Positions 61,101 to 64,000 of a stretch of 64,000 nucleotides of DNA are shown piece by piece (within the stretch, counting starts at the first letter, position 1; the number at the start of each line of letters is the position of its first letter). The DNA is taken from the NCBI RefSeq assembly GCF_020882245.1, contig NC_083597.1:71340152-71404151 (forward strand), given 5' to 3'. The notes beneath the pieces are model-generated. The model was not told where the DNA came from and did no database searches. It worked only from the letters and a program-made list of their open reading frames with translations. A program made the translations under genes and the position numbers. The DNA is from Rhopalosiphum padi. Taxonomy: Eukaryota; Arthropoda; Insecta; Hemiptera; Aphididae.

Positions 61101-62661
61101 ACACAATTGTCGCGTCGATATTAAAATGTCTAGCTGATTTTAATTAAAAATATTTAATGATTTTTGTTGCACGCAATATTTTCACCGTTTGACACTATTA
61201 TAGTATATATATAAAAAAAAAAATAATAAACATAATATATTTTAAAGTTTTTTGTAAAAACTTTCCACATGAATATAACTTATACAATTGTTTCCATAAA
61301 TGAGCTTTCATAATATGTTATATATATATATTGTATATAATTATACATTTATATCTGTAAAATATGATGGGAATACACAAGCATATTTTATTTCAAATTT
61401 AAAAGCAATTATATTTTATTAATAAACATATGACATAATGCTGCCAATAAAGTTCTATTGCGCCAAAATATTCTCTTGATTTTGTTAGGTTCACGTGTTT
61501 ATTTTTTTAAATTTCTTTTCAAAAGTTTTTTTAATAACAATGTACGTTTGGCTTATTGGAACGAGTTAATTTGTTTTATTTTTACTGTTTCAAAAATGGT
61601 TACTGAAAAAAAATCAACCCTCATCACTGCTATACATCCATGGCTCCCGTTGACGATTATTTACTTAGGATTTAAAGGGGCATGCCAAAACTAATAGATT
61701 TCTTAGTTTCAGATTTCTTGTTAATTGAGTTCTATTATTAGTCTTAGCTGATTTTTCTTCAAATTAATAGACTCCTCAATAAAAAAAAATGATGTATATA
61801 TCATAATTTTTGTAGATGTTAAATTAAACATTATATTGAAAATGTATATTAACGTAAAACTTAATTTTTTTAACTTACTCGTATTGTTTACACATATATC
61901 AACTAATATAGGTATATACATTATTACATATTTTAAGTTATTATTATGTAAGAAAATCAGCTTGTGGTTAGTAACGTATTACAAAACGGACTCACCTAAT
62001 ATAGCCTGCAACGAACGTTTCTTTCGCACCACTGAAACCACCCTCACGTATAGTAATAACCGTGTGTATGCAACTGAATATTGTAGGTTAATTCGTGCGT
62101 GCATGGCGTATGTGTGTGTGTCAGTTGTGGCCCCAGAGTTAGATCTTATGTTGTGTAGTGGATGGAGGGAAAAGGTCTGCACAAAACTTTATTACAGGTT
62201 ATCTTATGTTCCTAGGATTTATCACTAGCACGTGAATTGCGAAGAAGTTCACTCTCCTTATCCGATTTTATCATAAACATAACCGTTTACATAACATTAT
62301 AATGTAGTTCTTTACGAATCTCTGAACCGCCCTATTAAGTCTCAACTCACTAATATTCCCGAATGTGTATAATAAAATAATTTTAAGTAACAAGAAGCAA
62401 TGTTATGATTGGGTGTTTATTAGGAGGAGAGAATGCCCCATTTTTACTCCCCCACCTTAATCTGACAGTGACGTGTGCGTATGCATTATGTATGTACGGA
62501 ATTGAATTTAAAGCATTTCTCGTGTACGTGGTAACCACCGGGACTGCTATTATACGCACAGAAACTGTATATTATACGGTGTAATAGACGGGCGGTTGTT
62601 GTTTTTCGTTTTTCAGCTTTACCCGAGAGTGATCGGTGGCAAAAAATCGGAGACCGAATGA
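23682..62661 (+). CDS. ASPP: ASPP homologue (apoptosis-stimulating of p53 protein), twelve certain coding exons
   Basis: Joined coding segments are 23682-23967, 45931-46109, 46259-46452, 46802-47638, 47738-47819, 48495-49033, 50148-50827, 55045-55205, 56029-56162, 59424-59590, 59884-60083 and 62617-62661. They total 3504 bases (1167 codons plus TGA) and every junction phase agrees. Counting from the leucine at 23682, residues 10-220 are coiled coil, 368-418 are Q/H/N-rich, about 530-930 are proline- and serine-rich, 959-962 are RVSF, about 965-1085 are ankyrin repeats and about 1098-1158 are SH3. This is the ASPP1/ASPP2/insect ASPP architecture. Family roles are binding p53-type factors and Ras/RASSF-Par3 scaffolds, recruiting PP1, and controlling apoptosis, cell adhesion and Csk/Src signalling. 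The N-terminus before 23682 is unresolved. Length is close to vertebrate ASPP1/2 (about 1100) even without a visible Ras-association domain. Confidence 0.93.
32923..33046. repeat. Inverted repeat with 18-19 base arms
   Basis: The left arm AGGTCAACGTCATAACAC (32923-32940) and the right arm GTGTTATGGACGTTGACCT (33028-33046) are reverse complements except for one extra base in the right arm. They are separated by 87 bases of AT-rich sequence. The outer six bases are AGGTCA and TGACCT, the nuclear-receptor half-site and its complement. It may be the remnant ends of a small element, a hairpin or coincidence. I see no clear target-site duplication. Confidence 0.6.
35420..35443. repeat. (AATTAG)4 hexamer repeat
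   Basis: Four perfect tandem AATTAG units with a fifth after a two-base interruption (35446-35451). This is not the insect telomere repeat TTAGG. Confidence 0.85.
36486..36512. repeat. (AT)n microsatellite
   Basis: AT dinucleotide run of about 27 bases in the large intron. Confidence 0.9.
37507..37552. repeat. Long (TA)23 microsatellite with partly palindromic flanks
   Basis: 46 bases of uninterrupted TA. The left flank ends ATTCAA...ATAGTTATA and the right flank begins TATAACTACGTTGAATT, so the flanks are partly reverse complements. The whole could form a cruciform or could be an expanded centre of a small inverted-repeat element. Confidence 0.85.
39540..39560. repeat. (ATT)n microsatellite
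   Basis: About seven ATT units; the minus-strand frame across it (39411-39752) acquires a run of asparagines and is not a credible gene. Confidence 0.85.
40992..41014. repeat. Perfect 10-bp hairpin
   Basis: CAATTTGGTC (40992-41001) and GACCAAATTG (41005-41014) pair perfectly around the loop CGA. Intronic, function unknown. Confidence 0.6.
41664..41704. repeat. Perfect 17-bp inverted repeat (hairpin)
   Basis: The left arm CGGTGGTTGAGTTAGAT (41664-41680) and right arm ATCTAACTCAACCACCG (41688-41704) are exact reverse complements with a 7-base loop CCATCGA. It is GC-richer than its surroundings and is the strongest hairpin I noticed in the window. It lies at the edge of the CpG-richer island in the 22 kb intron and inside a 173-codon minus-strand open frame. 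Confidence 0.8.
41979..41997. repeat. (TG)n microsatellite
   Basis: TG dinucleotide run of 19 bases. It gives the alternating H/T stretch in the minus-strand frame 41565-42086. Confidence 0.9.
42000..42292 (+). promoter_or_regulatory. Possible internal promoter/alternative first exon in the large intron
   Basis: A CpG-richer patch contains AAAATGG at 42270-42275 opening a 7-codon frame (M-A-A-G-A-S-G) that ends exactly at a strong donor, GGC|GTGAGT (42293). This looks like a short first exon. Its phase (0) does not fit the next ASPP exon (45931, phase 1) but does fit the exon at 46259. An upstream ATG (42243) would leave phase 2. It could be a non-coding first exon, a start that skips one exon, or chance. 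No homology supports it. Confidence 0.2.
44446..44471. repeat. (TA)n microsatellite
   Basis: TA run of about 26 bases in the large intron. Confidence 0.9.
45931..46109 (+). CDS. ASPP: ASPP exon: coiled coil, DELTRQLE block
   Basis: This exon starts after TTCTAG in phase 1 and ends CTATTA|GTGAGT in phase 0. It adds 60 codons, including ESIRALFNEKEKEL and AVAKVDELTRQLEDV, which match the family block of EKxxEL followed by AVxKVDELTRQLE. The segment then passes through a short Q/P/T/S linker (GHAQPTSPAS) to ELDKLRAEL. The amphipathic pattern continues the coiled coil begun 22 kb upstream. Identification is strong because the diagnostic VDELTRQLE string is nearly invariant in ASPP1, ASPP2 and insect ASPP. 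Confidence 0.94.
46110..46258 (+). other. ASPP intron (149 bp, phase 0)
   Basis: Short AT-rich intron with GTGAGT donor, a T-run and the acceptor TTTTAAAG. It contrasts with the 22 kb intron immediately upstream. Confidence 0.9.
46259..46452 (+). CDS. ASPP: ASPP exon: end of the coiled coil, using a GC donor
   Basis: It begins TAC CGG AAC in phase 0 and encodes YRNKLGEQQTARLVQQ, REVLSKRQEEMASIDRR and ISELQARLHRKR. These parallel the family segment with RNxLxxEQ, LQQQRExLNKR, MDKRxxEL and RLxKKK, the last part of the conserved coiled coil. The frame runs open past 46452 into the intron, so the exon end is set by the next exon. Only AG|GCAAGT at 46453 leaves two bases (AG) that combine with the G at 46802 into an arginine codon and stay in frame. 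The 3' part NQQLANQIQANKPGHNNR is more hydrophilic and probably unstructured. Confidence 0.93.
46453..46801 (+). other. GC-AG intron (349 bp, phase 2)
   Basis: The donor is GCAAGT rather than GT, preceded by AG, a perfect U1 match apart from the C, as is typical of natural GC-AG introns. The acceptor is TTATTAAAG. The nearby GT at 46457 would put the downstream exon in phase 0, where the first codons read GTC TCT GGG TGG TCC GGG TAA and stop at once. The GC donor instead restores 279 codons of open, ASPP-like frame. Confidence 0.85.
46802..47638 (+). CDS. ASPP: ASPP exon: low-complexity Q/H/N-rich central region
   Basis: This 837-base exon is phase 2 at both ends. It has a glycine-rich opening (NGGGGNV), then KNSMLRKSEDNILSHATV, which resembles the ASPP block LRKxxSSEDIL, probably a short linear interaction motif. 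Next come proline/glutamine/asparagine-rich stretches and a tract of Q, H and N encoded mainly by CAA/CAG/CAC/CAT/AAC (residues about 368-418 from the 23682 leucine). The region is expected to be disordered. In vertebrate ASPP the equivalent part is also long, disordered and poorly conserved. The ATG at 46827 is internal, not a start, because the frame is open to the acceptor and joins the coiled-coil exons. Confidence 0.9.
47244..47396 (+). repeat. Coding Q/H/N repeat tract
   Basis: Mixed CAA/CAG/CAT/CAC/AAC codons encode about 50 residues that are almost all Q, H or N, with runs up to seven glutamines. The DNA repeat also opens leucine/methionine-rich antisense frames (47205-47411) that should be ignored. 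Length polymorphism between individuals is likely. Confidence 0.9.
47639..47737 (+). other. ASPP intron (99 bp, phase 2)
   Basis: The donor is CAAAG|GTACAG and the acceptor T-run then TAG at 47735-47737. The split codon is AG|G, arginine. Confidence 0.9.
47738..47819 (+). CDS. ASPP: ASPP small exon (PLNYSIHHPP)
   Basis: This 82-base exon in phase 2 to phase 0 encodes PLNYSIHHPPVLVTRSQPVG and then GTGIINQ, ending ATCAG|GTAATT. It is part of the disordered central region. It has no domain but fits both neighbours in frame, and its acceptor has an uninterrupted T-tract. It is too short to be found by an open-frame search alone. Confidence 0.85.
47820..48494 (+). other. ASPP intron (675 bp, phase 0)
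   Basis: Donor GTAATT; acceptor TTTTTCCATAG at 48484-48494. AT-rich with a (TA)n run near 48302-48318; no coding signal seen. Confidence 0.85.
48495..49033 (+). CDS. ASPP: ASPP exon: proline-rich region with SH3-binding-like motifs
   Basis: This 539-base exon (phase 0 to phase 2) starts KPTSSVSPIYQTSSTKVQ. It contains GKPALPPKPPPPL, CTPPPPPRQNAYHHH and LTPPPPRIPNGG. These PxxP/PPxPPKP stretches are the expected feature of ASPP (apoptosis-stimulating protein with ankyrin repeats, SH3 domain and proline-rich region) and could bind SH3 or EVH1/WW partners. The C-terminal part is serine-rich (VDSSESDNSSSSTSM) and a likely phosphorylation target. The exon ends GTCAA|GTGAGT. The start is fixed by the acceptor and phase, not by the GTG or ATG codons inside. 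Confidence 0.9.
49034..50147 (+). other. ASPP intron (1114 bp, phase 2)
   Basis: Donor GTGAGT and acceptor TTTTTTCCCTGTCTAG. AT-rich, with a short (TA)n run near 49420-49432. Nothing else recognised. Confidence 0.85.
50148..50827 (+). CDS. ASPP: ASPP exon: polyproline, polyglutamine and serine-rich region
   Basis: This 680-base exon (phase 2 to phase 1) completes a lysine codon and continues SGEHLLDTVRSVSISTTKG, then nine prolines (50209-50235), an N/H-rich stretch, 13 glutamines (50506-50544) and TDETDRARAVSVAQRIDELE. The last helix-forming segment is followed by G/S-rich sequence and DSGQDSGRDDIS. All of it is likely disordered except the short RIDELETRF helix. The junction TCCG|GTAAGA joins to TG at 55045 as a valine codon. 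In vertebrates the equivalent region carries p53-modulating and PP1-regulatory segments; I do not see the vertebrate NIQKLLYQR motif here. Confidence 0.88.
50506..50544 (+). repeat. Coding (CAG)n polyglutamine tract
   Basis: Thirteen glutamine codons, including eight uninterrupted CAG units (50509-50532), then CAA/CAG mixing. The pure CAG core makes this the coding repeat most likely to vary in length. Confidence 0.9.
50828..55044 (+). other. ASPP intron (about 4.2 kb, phase 1)
   Basis: The donor is GTAAGA and the acceptor TATGTCTTTGCAG. The sequence is AT-rich with short (TA)n runs (near 51990-52012). A microexon-like segment at 53890-53932 has good splice sites but would break the frame. 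No other coding signal was recognised. Confidence 0.8.
55045..55205 (+). CDS. ASPP: ASPP exon: PP1-docking RVSF and first ankyrin repeat
   Basis: This 161-base exon (phase 1 to phase 0) encodes basic linker sequence (NRLVVRKKGNLKESGG), then KRRVSFDPLALLLD and ASLEGELELVMRTAEQ. RVSF (55122-55133) is a canonical RVxF motif, the docking site for protein phosphatase 1. Vertebrate ASPP has RVKF/RVRF at exactly this place, before the first ankyrin repeat. The following DPLALLLDASLEGEL is the near-invariant entry to the ankyrin domain. The bases immediately before the exon carry the acceptor, and the minus-strand frame across it is a shadow. Confidence 0.96.
55206..56028 (+). other. ASPP intron (823 bp, phase 0)
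   Basis: Donor GTAAGT and acceptor GTGCCTTAG. AT-rich; the frame remains open for about 50 codons past the donor by chance. No other feature recognised. Confidence 0.88.
56029..56162 (+). CDS. ASPP: ASPP exon: ankyrin repeat 2
   Basis: This 134-base exon (phase 0 to phase 2) encodes VGDPSAANDEGITALHNAIC, AGHIDIVKFLVKFG and CDVNAQDSDGW. The pattern DEGxTALHxAxxxGHxxIVKFLVxxGxDVNAxD is a textbook ankyrin repeat and nearly identical to vertebrate ASPP2. The last codon (TG|G, tryptophan) is split by the intron. In the ASPP2-p53 complex the ankyrin and SH3 surfaces together contact the p53 DNA-binding domain. That contact is family knowledge and is not shown here. Confidence 0.96.
56163..59423 (+). 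other. ASPP intron (about 3.3 kb, phase 2)
   Basis: Donor GTGAGT and acceptor TTTTCGAATACCCATAG. AT-rich, with a 47-base (AT)n run at 58085-58131. No nested gene recognised on either strand. Confidence 0.85.
58085..58131. repeat. Long (AT)n microsatellite
   Basis: Uninterrupted AT run of 47 bases inside an ASPP intron; together with 37507-37552 it is the longest simple repeat in the window. Confidence 0.92.
59424..59590 (+). CDS. ASPP: ASPP exon: ankyrin repeats 3 and 4
   Basis: This 167-base exon (phase 2 to phase 1) encodes TPLHCAASCNNLAMVRFLVE, HGACIFATTLSDQETAAEKC and EEDEEGFDGCSEFLY. TPLHCAASCNN, DxxTAAxKCEExEEG and CSxFLY are diagnostic of the ASPP family rather than of ankyrin proteins in general. 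Cysteine is frequent, as in vertebrate ASPP. The serine codon at the end is split A|GT. GC content is much higher than that of the flanking introns, helping to set the edges. Confidence 0.97.
59591..59883 (+). other. ASPP intron (293 bp, phase 1)
   Basis: Donor GTGAGT; acceptor TGTCGTGTCTACAG. AT-rich and otherwise unremarkable. Confidence 0.9.
59884..60083 (+). CDS. ASPP: ASPP exon: SH3 domain
   Basis: This 200-base exon (phase 1 to phase 0) encodes SVQEKLGIMNNGAVYAVFGY, EAHNQDELTFDDGDRIVVLR, KGDDTEREWWWSRI and DDREGYVPRNLLG. The order of VYAxxxYEA, DELxFxxGD, EWWWxRxxDxEGYVPxNLLG defines a class I SH3 fold with its conserved tryptophan and proline ligand-groove residues. The usual ALYDY motif reads AVFGY here. 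The segment VQEKLGIMNNG is the ankyrin-to-SH3 linker typical of ASPP. The frame stays open past the donor (GGG|GTGAGT), but the final exon restores the conserved LYPRV. Confidence 0.97.
60084..62616 (+). other. ASPP last intron (about 2.5 kb, phase 0)
   Basis: Donor GTGAGT and acceptor TTTTTCGTTTTTCAG. AT-rich. Open frames at 61836-62228 (plus) and 60792-61007 (minus) show no conserved motif and are considered chance. Confidence 0.88.
62617..62661 (+). CDS. ASPP: ASPP terminal exon (last SH3 strand and stop)
   Basis: Fourteen codons, LYPRVIGGKKSETE, then TGA at 62659-62661. LYPRV completes the SH3 domain; vertebrate ASPP1/2 have LYPRI followed by a short basic tail at the same place. The tail here (IGGKKSETE) differs from the vertebrate one. 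The exon is too short to detect by open-frame length but is secured by the acceptor, phase 0 and family homology. Confidence 0.95.
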   Translation, partial: LYPRVIGGKKSETE

Positions 62662-62797
62662 CAATCCGCTTTGGTGGCAACGGCGATATCACCCGTCAAG
62701 AAGCTGATCGATTCTTGGGTCCCGCCAAAATCATATCATACAACGATATCATTCTTATTGTTTTAGACTTTCTCATATCTATAACGTTATTATCTAT

Positions 62798-62820
62798 ATT
62801 ATTATTATTATTATTATTAT
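62798..62820. repeat. (ATT)n microsatellite in the 3' UTR
   Basis: About seven ATT units shortly after the ASPP stop codon. Confidence 0.9.
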
Positions 62821-63200
62821 GATTATTTTATATTTTTTTTACATTTTCTTTTTGACTTATTGTTTTTTTTTTTTTTTTTTATCACACAGAAAACACACTT
62901 TAATTATTTATTTATTATTTCTATAATTATCATTATTAATATTATTTTGTTGTAATTTAAGACCAAAGTTTATTTATGCGTTTTGACCATGACAAATTTT
63001 ATGAAAGCATTATCGCGGTGTATATATCGTATAGTAATTTTATAATAATTTAGTTGACATAAAAAAAAATAACTTTAAATTTAAAATTAATATATATTCT
63101 TATTCAAACATTGAAAAGTTCACGCGCTCGAGTACGTGACATATATATTATATAATTTTGTATTTACGTTGAACGTGCATAAATTGTTTTTGAATGTTTT

Positions 63201-63216
63201 TTTATTTATTTATTTT
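63201..63216 (+). promoter_or_regulatory. AU-rich element candidate
   Basis: TTTATTTATTTATTTT contains overlapping ATTTA pentamers, the form that recruits AU-rich-element binding proteins in metazoan 3' UTRs. In such an AT-rich genome chance matches are common. Confidence 0.3.
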
Positions 63217-63390
63217 ATGTTTTCCTAAGTGTTTTCACGTTTATATGAGTACATTAAACTAAACATCATCGTATTTGTATCATATTATAGTATTTTGACT
63301 AAAATTTTTTTTTCTAAATATTGTGATGTATAAAAATAGTATAAAACGTATTTCTTTTCTTTGTTGTTTATCCAATATTATTGTTATTGA

Positions 63391-63396
63391 AATAAA
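63391..63396 (+). terminator. Candidate polyadenylation signal AATAAA
   Basis: A consensus AATAAA about 730 bases after the stop codon, followed by a T-rich stretch. ATTAAA at 63253-63258 and AATAAA at 63747-63752 are alternatives. AT-rich DNA makes chance hexamers likely. Confidence 0.45.
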
Positions 63397-63415
63397 TTTT
63401 TATTATTATACGATC

Positions 63416-64000
63416 GAGTTACAGTATCTATACAAGTATCACAATGCGTATAACAAGTAGCCGCGTATCAATAATAACAATATACAATTATTATTATGTG
63501 CGTTGCTATTATAACTAACGAGTAAGTAATGTATGCGTATTTACGATACATTCAACGAAATAATTTATTTCATCCCGGTTCCCGTGCACCTTTCTTTAAA
63601 TATTTATTATTTACTGAAGAAAGTATAATGTGATATCTATATAAATATATTCGTGTTTTGACGTCAATGGAGAGGATTGTGTTTGGAATCATTCAGGCGC
63701 AACGTACTCGAAAGTTCAATGCAGTTGAGAAAAATAATATAATAACAATAAAAATGGACGACTTTAAACTCGCCGTTTTTACCGAAAAAATCTTTGAACC
63801 TTTGATGATGTTAAAAATTTCGAAAGGTACTTCATACATATTTTTAAGCTTCGCTAAATTTAACGGTGTCTCCGAATACATAAAATAACAACATACATTG
63901 GAATAATCAGGAGAAAAATAATTTTACTCGTGAAATGTTTAACGTCTGCAGAAGTGATATGCTATATAGACCGTAGTATAGGTATATCAACAATTTGCGC
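63416..64000. other. Downstream flank, no gene recognised
   Basis: AT-rich. A 76-codon frame at 63658-63888 lacks any recognisable motif and is open on both strands, so I do not call it. No promoter-like GC island appears before the window ends. Confidence 0.55.

Larger units (their letters stand above)
62662..63415 (+). other. ASPP: ASPP 3' UTR (end approximate)
   Basis: AT-rich sequence after the stop contains an ATT repeat (62798-62820), a long T-run (62865-62880), ATTTA-rich stretches (62905-62920 and 63201-63216) resembling AU-rich stability elements, and AATAAA at 63391-63396. The cleavage position is estimated as 10-30 bases after AATAAA. A later AATAAA (63747-63752) could give a longer form. 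Confidence 0.55.

Noticed and set aside
61836..62228. 130-codon plus-strand frame inside the last ASPP intron
   Set aside because: No motif and no start context; it lies between well-supported splice sites and has the random F/L/I/Y composition of AT-rich DNA.
63658..63888. 76-codon plus-strand open frame downstream of ASPP
   Set aside because: It is open on both strands, has no recognisable motif, GC rise or splice context, and its length is within chance for this composition.

Overview
The window is eukaryotic, AT-rich, intron-dominated DNA. It is most likely from a hemipteran insect, probably an aphid: base composition is strongly AT-biased, (TA)n, (CA)n and (ATT)n microsatellites are abundant, motifs such as TAGGTAT recur, and the one recognisable gene has an arthropod-like protein sequence. 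The species call is an inference from composition and gene structure, not from a database match. No bacterial, viral or CRISPR features were seen, and I recognised no tRNA or rRNA gene.

The dominant content is one plus-strand gene, the ASPP homologue (apoptosis-stimulating of p53 protein, PPP1R13B/TP53BP2 family). I could trace twelve coding exons from 23682 to the stop codon at 62659-62661. Every splice junction keeps the reading frame, giving 1167 visible codons. In order, the protein has a long N-terminal coiled coil (exons at 23682, 45931 and 46259), a low-complexity Q/H/N- and proline-rich middle (46802 to 50827), a KRRVSF protein-phosphatase-1 docking motif directly before ankyrin repeats (55045 to 59590), and a C-terminal SH3 domain ending in LYPRV (59884 to 62661). 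This is the canonical ASPP layout. In the family, the ankyrin-SH3 module binds p53-like and other partners, RVxF recruits PP1, and the coiled coil binds Par3/RASSF8-type junctional scaffolds.

The 5' end is less certain. A CpG-rich segment at about 4550-4914 ends in a good-context ATG (4900) and a phase-0 donor, and could be the first exon, with an 18.8 kb first intron. The Ras-association/ubiquitin-like domain that begins vertebrate ASPP1/2 was not found between there and 23682. Either this transcript lacks that domain or its exons lie upstream of the window.

Layout: 1-4549, no gene seen; 4550-4914, candidate promoter and first exon; 4915-23681, large intron or upstream flank; 23682-23967, first certain exon; 23968-45930, 22 kb intron containing hairpins, inverted repeats and a CpG-richer island near 41.5-42.9 kb; 45931-62661, the remaining eleven exons; 62662 to about 63.4 kb, 3' UTR with AU-rich elements and an AATAAA; the rest to 64000 is flank. 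The most notable molecular detail is a non-canonical GC-AG intron at 46453-46801. The reading frame decides it, because the neighbouring GT would give an immediate stop. I did not find a previously undescribed system. The findings are refinements and curiosities around this single gene.
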